This document shows, piece after piece, positions 14,554 through 22,047 of a stretch of 41,931 bases of DNA. Source of the DNA: an uncultured Acidobacteriia bacterium (GTDB taxonomy: Bacteria > Acidobacteriota > Terriglobia > Bryobacterales > Bryobacteraceae); contig CAIRSA010000149.1 in NCBI GenBank assembly GCA_903881085.1, forward strand, positions 1 to 41,931. The letters are read 5' to 3'. The notes under the pieces were generated by a model. That model was not told the DNA's origin and did not search any database. It worked only from the letters and a program-made list of their open reading frames with translations. Positions within the stretch are counted from its first letter, which is position 1; every line of letters begins with the position of its first letter. A program made the translations under genes and the position numbers.

Positions 14554-16260
14554 ATGGTGGAACTTCTGGTTTTCGCTGCGGCCTTGTTGACGGCCGAGGG
14601 TGGCGCGGCGGCGCCAAAGATCGCGCCAGACGCCTTTGAAAGTGCGGCGGCTCCCGCGCCGGCGGGCCGGCTGGACAAGATCGTATTTGGCGAACTGGCA
14701 CATTTGAAAGTACATCCTGCACTTTGCTCAGATGCGGTTTTTGTGCGCCGGGCGTATCTGGACGTCATTGGCACGCTGCCCACGGCGAAGGAAGCGTGCG
14801 AGTTCATTAAAGATCCCGACACCAAAAACAAGCGGCGTCTTTTGATCGACCGGCTGCTGGAACGTCCTGAGTTTGCCGACTACTGGGCGATGAGGTGGGG
14901 CGACATTCTGCGCATCAAAGCGGAGTTTCCGGTCAATCTATGGCCCAACGCTGCCCAGGCCTATCACCGCTGGGTGCGTGCGTCGATCGCCGAAAACAAG
15001 CCATACGACCAGTTTGCGCGTGAACTGCTGACATCGAGCGGGAGCAATTTCCGCGTCGGGCCGGTGAATTTTTTCCGCGCCGTGCAGAACCGTACTCCGG
15101 AAGGGGTCGCCTCAGCCGTGGCGCTGGTGTTCATGGGTACGCGGACCACGGCGTGGCCGGCTGACAAGTTGGCCGGAATGGCGGCCTTCTATTCGCAGAT
15201 TGGATACAAGCCGACAGCGGAATGGAAAGAAGAGGACGTGTTCTGGGATCCGCTGGGCGCAACCCGTACCGCCGGCAACATGGCTCCGGGCCGTGACGCG
15301 ATTGTCCCGAAGCCGCCTGCCAAGGATGCCAAGCCTGCTCCTGCCCCCGAGCCGACCGCGGCTGCCATTGAGCCGCATGCGCCGCAATTCCCCAATGGCA
15401 AGTTGGCCAAGATGCCGCCAGACAAAGATCCGCGGGAAGTTTTCGCTGACTGGCTGATTACGCCGCAGAATCCCTTCTTCACTCGCGCCATCGTGAACCG
15501 GGCGTGTTACTGGCTGATGGGCCGCGGCATTATCAACGAGCCGGACGACATCCGGCCGGACAACCCGCCGAGCAATCCCGCGCTGCTTGCCTATCTCGAA
15601 AAAGAGATGATCCGCAGGCATTACGATATGAAGAGTTTCTACCGGCTGATTCTGAATTCGCAAACGTATCAGCTTTCGTCGATCCCCAAGGTTGAAAGTG
15701 AAAAGGCCGCAGCCAACTTCGCCAGTTACCACGTGCGGCGGCTGGATGCGGAAGTGATGATCGATGCAATCAATCAGATCAACGGCACCACTGATTTGTA
15801 TACGAGCCCGATTCCTGAGCCCTTCACGTACATTCCCGAGGAAAAGCCTGCGGTGGCGTTGCCCGATGGCAGCATCACCAGTCCGTTTCTGGCCCTGTTC
15901 GGGCGGCCGGCGCGGGCCACGGGCATGGAGAACGAACGCGACCACAAGCCACTGCCCGCGCAGCAGTTGTACCTGCTGAATTCGAGCCATATTCAGAAAA
16001 AGATCGATCAGGGGCCGAAGTTGAAGGCGCTGTTCGCATCGGGCAGGAAGACGCGGGACATCATCGATGAGTTGTATTTGACGATTCTTTCGCGCTTGCC
16101 GACGGAAGAGGAAGCGAAAACCGCCGAGCAGTACACCAGCTTCAAGACGGTGGCCAAGCCAGGTGCGGTGCAGACTGCGGCGGTGTTAAAGCGGCGCGAA
16201 GATTGGGTGGACATCGCCTGGTCATTAATTAATAGTGTGGAGTTCCGGTATAGACATTAG
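14554..16260 (+). CDS. DUF1549/DUF1553 domain secreted protein
   Basis: The 568-residue protein has an N-terminal DUF1549 region (DAVFVRRAYLDVIGTLPTAKE, then RLLERPEFADYWAMRWGDILRI) and a C-terminal DUF1553 region (FTRAIVNRACYWLMGRGI, then RRHYDMKSFYRLILNSQTYQLSS, and LYLTILSRLPTEEEAKTAEQY). A Pro/Ala/Lys-rich linker separates them. These domains are paired in Planctomycetes and Acidobacteria, often with DUF1501 proteins. Their function is unproven, though an extracellular role in polymer use is often proposed. Unlike many relatives it has no CxxCH heme motif. I prefer ATG 14554 because the hydrophobic leader (MVELLVFAAALLTA) starts there. GTG 14476 would add 26 residues. Confidence 0.85.
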   Translation: MVELLVFAAALLTAEGGAAAPKIAPDAFESAAAPAPAGRLDKIVFGELAHLKVHPALCSDAVFVRRAYLDVIGTLPTAKEACEFIKDPDTKNKRRLLIDRLLERPEFADYWAMRWGDILRIKAEFPVNLWPNAAQAYHRWVRASIAENKPYDQFARELLTSSGSNFRVGPVNFFRAVQNRTPEGVASAVALVFMGTRTTAWPADKLAGMAAFYSQIGYKPTAEWKEEDVFWDPLGATRTAGNMAPGRDAIVPKPPAKDAKPAPAPEPTAAAIEPHAPQFPNGKLAKMPPDKDPREVFADWLITPQNPFFTRAIVNRACYWLMGRGIINEPDDIRPDNPPSNPALLAYLEKEMIRRHYDMKSFYRLILNSQTYQLSSIPKVESEKAAANFASYHVRRLDAEVMIDAINQINGTTDLYTSPIPEPFTYIPEEKPAVALPDGSITSPFLALFGRPARATGMENERDHKPLPAQQLYLLNSSHIQKKIDQGPKLKALFASGRKTRDIIDELYLTILSRLPTEEEAKTAEQYTSFKTVAKPGAVQTAAVLKRREDWVDIAWSLINSVEFRYRH

Positions 16261-16265
16261 TATTT

Positions 16266-16290
16266 GGACAGTCGAATCGCCTGTCCTACC
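16266..16290. repeat. 25-nt palindrome, repeat family A
   Basis: This inverted repeat (GGACAG ... CTGTCC, ending CTACC) sits in the 76-nt gap between the DUF1549 and DUF1501 genes. It has the same length and spacing as the copy at 2168-2192 and shares the GGACAG/CTGTCC arms with the element at 5534-5602. Confidence 0.55.
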
Positions 16291-16336
16291 CCTGAATGGC
16301 AATGGGGAAGGCAAGTTTGATGGCAGAGGTGACAGG

Positions 16337-17677
16337 ATGAACGCGAAGCAGAACATGAATAACAGTACACAGATTTCCCGGCGCGAAGCCTTGCAGGCAG
16401 GCATCTGCGGTGCATCTGGCTTGCTGATGGGCCAGCGGGCGTTTGGCGCTGTGACTCAGCCTGCCGTGGCGGCGAAGGCCAAATCGGTGATTCAGGTCTT
16501 CCTGTGGGGCGGCATGTCGCACATCGATACGTGGGACCCGAAGCCGGATGCCGGCAGCGAGTACATGGGCGAATTTGGCAAGACCATCAACAGCAAAGTG
16601 GATGGCATTCAGTTGGGTGGACTGTTCCCCGAACTGGCGAAACAGGCGGACAAGTTCTCGCTCATCCGCGGGATGACGCATCGCAACTTCGGCCATGAAA
16701 CCGCCGCCTACCTGATGCAGACGGGTCACACGCCGGGCGAACGGCTGGCGTATCCCAGCATCGGGGCGGTGTTCGCGCATTACAAGAAGGCTGAATACAA
16801 AGGGATTATTCCGCCTTATGTGGTGCTGACGCAGCCGCAGGGACGGTTTTCCGAAGAGGGATTTCTTGGCCCATTGTACAAACCGTTTGCCACCGGCGGA
16901 GATCCGAGCGGAGTGCGCTTCGAGGTAGAAGGAGTGGTTGCCTCCGGCGTGACGGACGACCGGCAGAAGAGCCGGCAGGAACTGCTCGGCAAGATGAACA
17001 CGTTTGGCGATCGTGTTCGCACACTGGCAGAGATTTCGGCCGAGGAAGACGCCAAGAAACGGGCGTACGAACTGATTCTGGGCGCGGGGCGCGAAGTGTT
17101 TGACCTTTCGAAAGAGACGCCCGCGGTGCGCGACCGTTACGGGCGATTCACCTTTGGGCAGGATTGTCTGGCGGCGCGGCGCATGGTGGAAGCCGGCGTC
17201 CCCTACGTGGTGATCAATTATCCGGGCGGCTGGGATACGCATAGCAACCACTTTGCAACGATGCGCCGGCAATGCCCCCAATTGGATCAGGGCCTGGCTG
17301 TGCTGCTGGCCGATTTGAAGGAGCGCGGATTGCTCGATACGACGATTGTGTGGTGCACCGGCGAGTTCGGGCGCAGCCCCAAGGTCGACTATCAACCGCC
17401 GTGGAATGGCGGACGGAACCATTATGGCAACGTCTTCACCGTGCTTGTGGCAGGTGGCGGTTTCAAAGGCGGGCAGGTGGTCGGTTCATCGGATTCGAAA
17501 GCGGAAGAGCTCAAGGACCGTCCGGTTTATCCAGTCGATCTGTTGGGCAGTATCTATCAGCTGGCCGGAATTGACGCCAACGCCAAGTTGCCGCATCCGC
17601 TGGGTGCTGAAGCGTACGTGCTGCCGAAGCCGGATGACAAAGTGAAGTCGGCCGGATTGTTGACCGAGATTATGTAG
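16337..17677 (+). CDS. DUF1501 domain protein, probable Tat substrate
   Basis: The 446-residue protein belongs to the DUF1501 family, which is distantly related to the alkaline phosphatase/sulfatase fold. Typical segments are KSVIQVFLWGGMSHIDTWDPKP, FSLIRGMTHRNFGHETAAYLMQTG, GGWDTHSNHF, TTIVWCTGEFGRSPK and GGRNHYGNVFTVLVAGGGFKGG. A twin-arginine signal is present (SRREALQAGICGASGLLMG), which implies export of a folded protein. ATG 16337 has GAGGTGACAGG just upstream. It is the middle gene of a three-gene cluster with DUF1549/DUF1553 and PPC-domain proteins, a recurrent arrangement in these phyla. The substrate is unknown. Confidence 0.9.
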   Translation: MNAKQNMNNSTQISRREALQAGICGASGLLMGQRAFGAVTQPAVAAKAKSVIQVFLWGGMSHIDTWDPKPDAGSEYMGEFGKTINSKVDGIQLGGLFPELAKQADKFSLIRGMTHRNFGHETAAYLMQTGHTPGERLAYPSIGAVFAHYKKAEYKGIIPPYVVLTQPQGRFSEEGFLGPLYKPFATGGDPSGVRFEVEGVVASGVTDDRQKSRQELLGKMNTFGDRVRTLAEISAEEDAKKRAYELILGAGREVFDLSKETPAVRDRYGRFTFGQDCLAARRMVEAGVPYVVINYPGGWDTHSNHFATMRRQCPQLDQGLAVLLADLKERGLLDTTIVWCTGEFGRSPKVDYQPPWNGGRNHYGNVFTVLVAGGGFKGGQVVGSSDSKAEELKDRPVYPVDLLGSIYQLAGIDANAKLPHPLGAEAYVLPKPDDKVKSAGLLTEIM

Positions 17678-17686
17678 GGGTGCGTT

Positions 17687-19876
17687 ATGAAGAGTCTTTC
17701 CTGGCTAGCTTGTATTGTGATGTTCGCTGTGGCGGCTCTTGCGCAGCCGCGCCCATATATCGGGTATGTCTATCCTGCCGGCGTCCAGCAGGGCACGACG
17801 GTCCAGATCCGGCTGGGCGGTCAATCCATGGACGACGTCACTGCGGCGACTGTGACGGGAACGGGCGTGACGGCGCAGATCGTGGAATATTGCTGGCGGG
17901 TGAACAATCAGGAACAGCAACTGCTGCGAGAGCAACTGCAGCTATTGCGGCGCGTGGCGGGACTTACTGCCAGCCGTAACAGGTTCAGCAAGAAAGGGCT
18001 GCGGCCAGTAGAGCCGCGTGACCCGGCGGAATTGAACGGCGTAGCGCCGGAGTTGGCGCAGTTGATTGTGAAGATCCAGCAGCGAACCGATGATTTCGTG
18101 CAACAGCCGGCCTGCGCTTCGATCGCCAATATCATGCTGGTTGACGTGACAGTGGCGGCTGACGCACCACCCGGTCCGCGAGAGATCCGGCTGGTGACGG
18201 CGCGCGGCGTATCGAACCCGATGCCATTTCAGGTTGGTCAGGTGCCCGAATTCTCGCGAAAGCCGATGCGCTCGGCGATGATTCAAACACTGGGCAAGGA
18301 GGTCCTGGCACTGCGCAAACGGCCGCCAGAAGAGGCACAGGACCTGATTAAGCTTCCGGCCACACTCAACGGCCAGATCGCTTCCGGCGAAGTAAACTCG
18401 TACCGGTTTGCTGCGCATAAGGGCCAGCGGCTGGTGTTTAGTACGCAGGCCCGGCAGCTGATTCCATTCATTGCCGACGCGGTTCCGGGCTGGTTTCAGC
18501 CTGTGCTGGTGTTGTCTGACGCGAACGGCAAAGAGGTAGCCTACAACGACGATTTCCGCTTTAAGCCCGACCCGACAATTTTTTATGAGGTGCCCAAGGA
18601 TGGCGACTACGTACTGGCGATTTACGACAGCCTGTACCGCGGGCGTGAAGATTTCATCTATCGCATTACCGCCGGCGAACTGCCGTACGTGACCACCATT
18701 TTTCCGCTGGGCGGCCGGGTGGGCGACGGGGCAGCTATTAAGATGAAGGGCTGGAATCTCGACAAAGCCGAGTTGATACAGCCTGCGATGAACTCCGGCG
18801 CTGGTATGCAGCAGGTGGTGGCCAAGCGAGACGGATTCGTCTCGAACCGCATGCCGTTCGCTTTGGGCACGCTTCCGGAGATTCTTGAGAAGGAGCCCAA
18901 CAACGATCTGAAGCACGCGCAAAAGGTGACCCTGCCGGTGATGGTGAACGGGCGTATTGACCGTGCGGGTGACTGGGATGTCTTCGAGATCAGCGGTAAG
19001 GCTGGTGAGACGATTGTCGCTGAGGTACTTGCGCGGCGCCTCGATTCACCGCTCGATTCGGTCTTGAAGTTGACCGATGCGACGGGCAAGGTGCTGGCGT
19101 TCAACGACGATTACGACGATATCGGTGCGGGTGCTAACACCCATTATGCCGACTCGTACTTGATGGCCAAACTGCCCGCGGATGGCATCTATTTCGTGCA
19201 TGTGGGCGACACGGCGCGCAATGGCGGCGAAGAGTTTGCTTATCGTCTACGCATCAGCGAACCGCAGCCAGATTTCGAACTGCGCGTGGCGCCTTCGAGC
19301 ATTAGCCTGCGCCGCATGGGCACGGCGAATGTGAGTGTGTATGTCATCCGCAAGGACGGGTTCAATGGGGCGATCAAGCTGGGGCTGAAGGATGCCCCGG
19401 AGGGAGTCTTTTCCGCGCCGGTGACGCTTTCGGCAACGGCCGTTGTGGTCGGCATGACAGTCAGGACGAATCTGGCGCCCTCAACGGAGCCGTTTTCGCT
19501 GGTGATCGAGGGGAAGGCTACGGTCGGAAAAACAGAGCTTGTACGTGCCGCCGTGCCGGCTGAGGATAAGATGCAGGCTTTTCTGTGGCGACATTTGCTG
19601 CCGGCTGAGACGCTGCAGGCGCTCATCTTCAATCCGCTGTACCAGTCACCGCTGAAGAAGGTGCCTCCGGAGCCTCCAGCTGTGTCTTCGACGGTGCAGC
19701 CAGTCGTGGCGACGTCCGCAGTTGCTGCGGCGACGCCCGCATCGCCGTCGAAGCCAAAGTTTACTCAGCAGCAAGTGGCTGCGAGGTTGCGGGAGTTGAA
19801 GCGGTTGTATGGGGCCGGGTTCTTGACGGATGAGTTCTATTTGGATAAGGTGGCCGAGTGCCAGGTGGGGCAGTAA
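17687..19876 (+). CDS. Secreted PPC-domain protein with C-terminal SHOCT-like motif
   Basis: The 729-residue protein starts with a signal peptide (MKSLSWLACIVMFAVAALAQ) and an IPT/TIG-like domain (YIGYVYPAGVQQGTTVQIRLGGQ). Two pre-peptidase C-terminal (PPC) beta domains follow: about residues 220-325 (LNGQIASGEVNSYRFAAHKGQ ... DGDYVLAIYDS) and about 405-520 (VNGRIDRAGDWDVFEISGKAG ... PADGIYFVHVGDT). No catalytic domain is visible, so it is probably a binding or surface protein. After a Pro/Ala/Ser-rich linker the last 30 residues (RLRELKRLYGAGFLTDEFY) resemble a SHOCT motif. It is the last gene of the DUF1549/DUF1501 cluster, 9 nt after the previous stop. Confidence 0.82.
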   Translation: MKSLSWLACIVMFAVAALAQPRPYIGYVYPAGVQQGTTVQIRLGGQSMDDVTAATVTGTGVTAQIVEYCWRVNNQEQQLLREQLQLLRRVAGLTASRNRFSKKGLRPVEPRDPAELNGVAPELAQLIVKIQQRTDDFVQQPACASIANIMLVDVTVAADAPPGPREIRLVTARGVSNPMPFQVGQVPEFSRKPMRSAMIQTLGKEVLALRKRPPEEAQDLIKLPATLNGQIASGEVNSYRFAAHKGQRLVFSTQARQLIPFIADAVPGWFQPVLVLSDANGKEVAYNDDFRFKPDPTIFYEVPKDGDYVLAIYDSLYRGREDFIYRITAGELPYVTTIFPLGGRVGDGAAIKMKGWNLDKAELIQPAMNSGAGMQQVVAKRDGFVSNRMPFALGTLPEILEKEPNNDLKHAQKVTLPVMVNGRIDRAGDWDVFEISGKAGETIVAEVLARRLDSPLDSVLKLTDATGKVLAFNDDYDDIGAGANTHYADSYLMAKLPADGIYFVHVGDTARNGGEEFAYRLRISEPQPDFELRVAPSSISLRRMGTANVSVYVIRKDGFNGAIKLGLKDAPEGVFSAPVTLSATAVVVGMTVRTNLAPSTEPFSLVIEGKATVGKTELVRAAVPAEDKMQAFLWRHLLPAETLQALIFNPLYQSPLKKVPPEPPAVSSTVQPVVATSAVAAATPASPSKPKFTQQQVAARLRELKRLYGAGFLTDEFYLDKVAECQVGQ

Positions 19877-19886
19877 ATATTGTTGG

Positions 19887-19909
19887 TTGGCGCCAAGCGG
19901 GTTTCCCGC
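19887..19909. terminator. Candidate bidirectional terminator between convergent genes
   Basis: A 10-nt palindrome (TTGGCGCCAA) is followed at 19897-19909 by a perfect 5-bp hairpin with a 3-nt loop (GCGGG TTT CCCGC). It lies between the PPC-protein gene and the convergent toxin gene. There is no strong T-run. Confidence 0.35.
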
Positions 19910-19913
19910 GCAG

Positions 19914-20231
19914 TTAGTCCCGATCCCATGGATTGAGGATAGGAACTCCGAGGTCTGCGAAGTCCTTCACATTACGGGAGACGAGCGTTAAGTTATACTC
20001 CAGGGCGGTCGCCGCGATCAGGCCGTCCGCCATCGTGATCTGTCGTCCGCGAAGACGCTGCTCGGCCGTGAGTGTTCCCCAGCGTTCGGCGATGCCCTTG
20101 CAAATCTCGCCGATCGTAACTACGCTGTCGTAGACATTCTCTTTCCCCGCATCGATCAGAAATGCCCTAACGCGAGGATCAGGCACGGGATTGGTCAACT
20201 CCGATGGAACATTTGTATCGACAAGATACAT
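19914..20231 (-). CDS. vapC: PIN-domain VapC/FitB-type toxin, internally shortened
   Basis: The family is type II toxin RNases of about 135-145 residues. This one has 105. The N-terminus is typical (MYLVDTNVPSEL, Asp5, then VVTIGEICKGI with Glu42) and so is the C-terminus (TMADGLIAATALEYNLTLVSRNVKDFADLGVPILNPW). The helical middle of about 35 residues is missing, with a probable join in KGIAERWG (about 20085-20099). The four acidic positions expected to bind metal are all still present. The frame is open and the gene follows its antitoxin by 2 nt. Activity is doubtful because the lost helices form part of the fold and dimer surface. Confidence 0.75.
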   Translation of the reverse strand: MYLVDTNVPSELTNPVPDPRVRAFLIDAGKENVYDSVVTIGEICKGIAERWGTLTAEQRLRGRQITMADGLIAATALEYNLTLVSRNVKDFADLGVPILNPWDRD

Positions 20232-20233
20232 GG

Positions 20234-20476
20234 CTACAGGATGATGTCCCGGCCATAATCCTGGTCGCGCTCAATGGTCATGCTGAGGCCTTTGAAAGGC
20301 GAGTTCTCAAATAGGTCGACGAGATTTTTTGCCTCGGCGCCGCCCGAAGAGTCCCCGGCCATTACTTCACGCGCCACGATTTCTTCCACGAAGCTTGCTG
20401 GCGAAATCCCTTTGGCCATGGCTTGGGCAATCAAGCCTCGTTCAGTTTCGGGATGCAGGTTGACTGTTAGGGTCAT
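20234..20476 (-). CDS. vapB: VapB-type antitoxin
   Basis: The 80-residue protein has an N-terminal beta-strand/helix pattern (MTLTVNLHPETERGLIAQAMAKGISPASFVEEIVARE) like a ribbon-helix-helix DNA-binding domain. Its C-terminal tail (NLVDLFENSPFKGLSM) is of the kind that wraps a PIN toxin. It is placed directly upstream of the PIN gene, which fits an autoregulated toxin-antitoxin operon. The exact antitoxin subfamily cannot be told from sequence alone. Confidence 0.7.
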   Translation of the reverse strand: MTLTVNLHPETERGLIAQAMAKGISPASFVEEIVAREVMAGDSSGGAEAKNLVDLFENSPFKGLSMTIERDQDYGRDIIL

Positions 20477-20587
20477 TTCTGGGGCAGTCTTTTTCGACTA
20501 ATTTCGTCAGTTTCAGCATAACCGGTGGGTGAGGTTGAGGCAAGGGCAAATGTTGGCGTGACAAAGCCAGATAAGGGACAATGAAAG

Positions 20588-21256
20588 TTGCTCTACGAAT
20601 TCAAGCCTACTCCATACAGCAGTCATATCCTTCTGGTTTCTACCCTGCCTGAAAACGGGGCGGGGAAGCGGGTGCTCGATGTCGGCTGCGGTAATGGCTA
20701 CCTGGGTAAAATTCTTGCCGACCGGGGCTTCACGGTTACAGGCATCGAACAGCGCGGCGGGACCGATTCCTCATTCCCTGCGAACGTCCGGCTGGTTGAA
20801 GCTGACCTGGAGGCGGGCTTGCCATCGCTCGATGGTAAGTTCGACTACGTGATCTGTGCCGATATTCTGGAGCATCTGCGCGATCCCCAACGATTGCTGA
20901 CGCAGATCCGGCAAGTGCTTTTGGCGGAGGGAAGGCTGATCGCATCGCTGCCGAATAGCGGAAATCTCTACTTCCGACTGGTCGTGTTAAGCGGCCGGTT
21001 TCCTCAGGACGACAAGGGATTGTTTGACCGTACGCACGTCCGTTTTTTCACTTGGGATGGCTGGCATGAGCTACTTTCGCAGGCTGGATTCGCGGTGGAA
21101 CATTGCGAGTCGAGTTGCATGCCGATAGGGTTGGCGTTTCCGAGCGCGGGGTCATCGCTTCCCATCCGGGGTGCGGAGTGGGTATCCTACATAATGGCGA
21201 AGGTGTGGAAACGTCTCTTTGCTTACCAGTTCGTAGTTAAGGCGCGTGTACTGTGA
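20588..21256 (+). CDS. Class I SAM-dependent methyltransferase
   Basis: The 222-residue soluble protein has methyltransferase motif I RVLDVGCGNGYLGKIL, an acidic strand-2 end (VTGIEQ), FDYVICADILEHLRDPQRLL and GRLIASLPNSGN. This is the methyltransferase type 11/23 fold of small-molecule or glycan-modifying enzymes. The start is TTG 20588, 9 nt after AAGGGA (20573-20578). The ATG at 20581 is in another frame. The stop overlaps the next start by 4 nt (GTGA), so it is coupled to the glycosyltransferase and may act on the same lipid-linked glycan. The substrate is not known. Confidence 0.83.
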   Translation: MLYEFKPTPYSSHILLVSTLPENGAGKRVLDVGCGNGYLGKILADRGFTVTGIEQRGGTDSSFPANVRLVEADLEAGLPSLDGKFDYVICADILEHLRDPQRLLTQIRQVLLAEGRLIASLPNSGNLYFRLVVLSGRFPQDDKGLFDRTHVRFFTWDGWHELLSQAGFAVEHCESSCMPIGLAFPSAGSSLPIRGAEWVSYIMAKVWKRLFAYQFVVKARVL

Positions 21257-22041
21257 CCGACAAACCCAAAGTAGTCGTTGTAATGCCTGCTTACAATGCG
21301 GCGAAAACACTGCATATGACCTATGCGGAGCTGCCGCATGACGTGGTGGACCTGGTCATTCTGGTCGACGATGGCAGTAAGGACGAGACCACGAAGATTG
21401 CCCGCGAGCTTGGCCTGGAGTTGTTCACGCATAATCGCAACTACGGTTATGGAGCCAATCAGAAAACCTGCTATCACGAAGCGCTGAAAGCCGGCGCCGA
21501 TATTGTGGTGATGGTGCACCCGGACTATCAATACGATCCGACATTGCTGCCCGAAGTCATCGACCCGATCCGCAAGGGCGAGGCCGACGTGGTGCTCGGC
21601 TCACGGCTGCTTGGCGGCAAGGTAATGGAGCAGGGCATGCCATGGTGGAAGTTTATCTCCAACCGGTTTCTGACGGAGCTGGAAAACAAAGTGTTTGGCT
21701 TGAAGCTGGCCGAGTATCACACGGGCTACCGGGCCTACCGGGCCGATGCGCTGGAGACAGTGAACACGCAGATGAATTCAGATAATTTTATCTTCGATCA
21801 GGAGATTATGGCGCAGTTTGTGAACGCCGGGTTGCGCATCGCCGAAGTGCCTGTGCCAACGCGTTATTTTCCGCAAGCATCTTCCGCGTCGTTCGTGCAA
21901 AGTACGGTGTATGGCTGTTCGATTCTTACACTGCTGTTCCGTTATGTACTGCACACGTCGGGACTCTGGAAGCAGCGCCAATTTGAAAGCCTGCTCCGCC
22001 GCTACACCAGCAGACCGGCCCCACAGCCTCGCGCTCATTAA
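21253..22041 (+). CDS. GT2-family glycosyltransferase (dolichyl/polyprenyl-phosphate type)
   Basis: The 262-residue GT-A glycosyltransferase resembles polyprenyl-phosphate mannosyl/glucosyltransferases: VVVVMPAYNAAKTLHMTYAE, the nucleotide-binding VDDGSKDET, NYGYGANQ, and VMVHPDYQYDP in the DxD position, then EADVVLGSRLLGG and FDQEIMAQFVNAGLRIAEVPVPTRY. It has no C-terminal membrane anchor, unlike the glycosyltransferase at 39480. Start GTG 21253 overlaps the upstream stop. It probably transfers a sugar from a nucleotide donor to a lipid carrier in envelope synthesis. Confidence 0.85.
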   Translation: MTDKPKVVVVMPAYNAAKTLHMTYAELPHDVVDLVILVDDGSKDETTKIARELGLELFTHNRNYGYGANQKTCYHEALKAGADIVVMVHPDYQYDPTLLPEVIDPIRKGEADVVLGSRLLGGKVMEQGMPWWKFISNRFLTELENKVFGLKLAEYHTGYRAYRADALETVNTQMNSDNFIFDQEIMAQFVNAGLRIAEVPVPTRYFPQASSASFVQSTVYGCSILTLLFRYVLHTSGLWKQRQFESLLRRYTSRPAPQPRAH

Positions 22042-22047
22042 CCTCCC

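Noticed and set aside
15112..15990. A 292-codon minus-strand frame opposite the DUF1549/DUF1553 gene
   Set aside because: It has shadow composition and full overlap with a recognised family on the other strand.
16286..17422. A 378-codon minus-strand frame opposite the DUF1501 gene
   Set aside because: The DUF1501 protein on the plus strand is clearly the real gene. The opposite frame has no family features.
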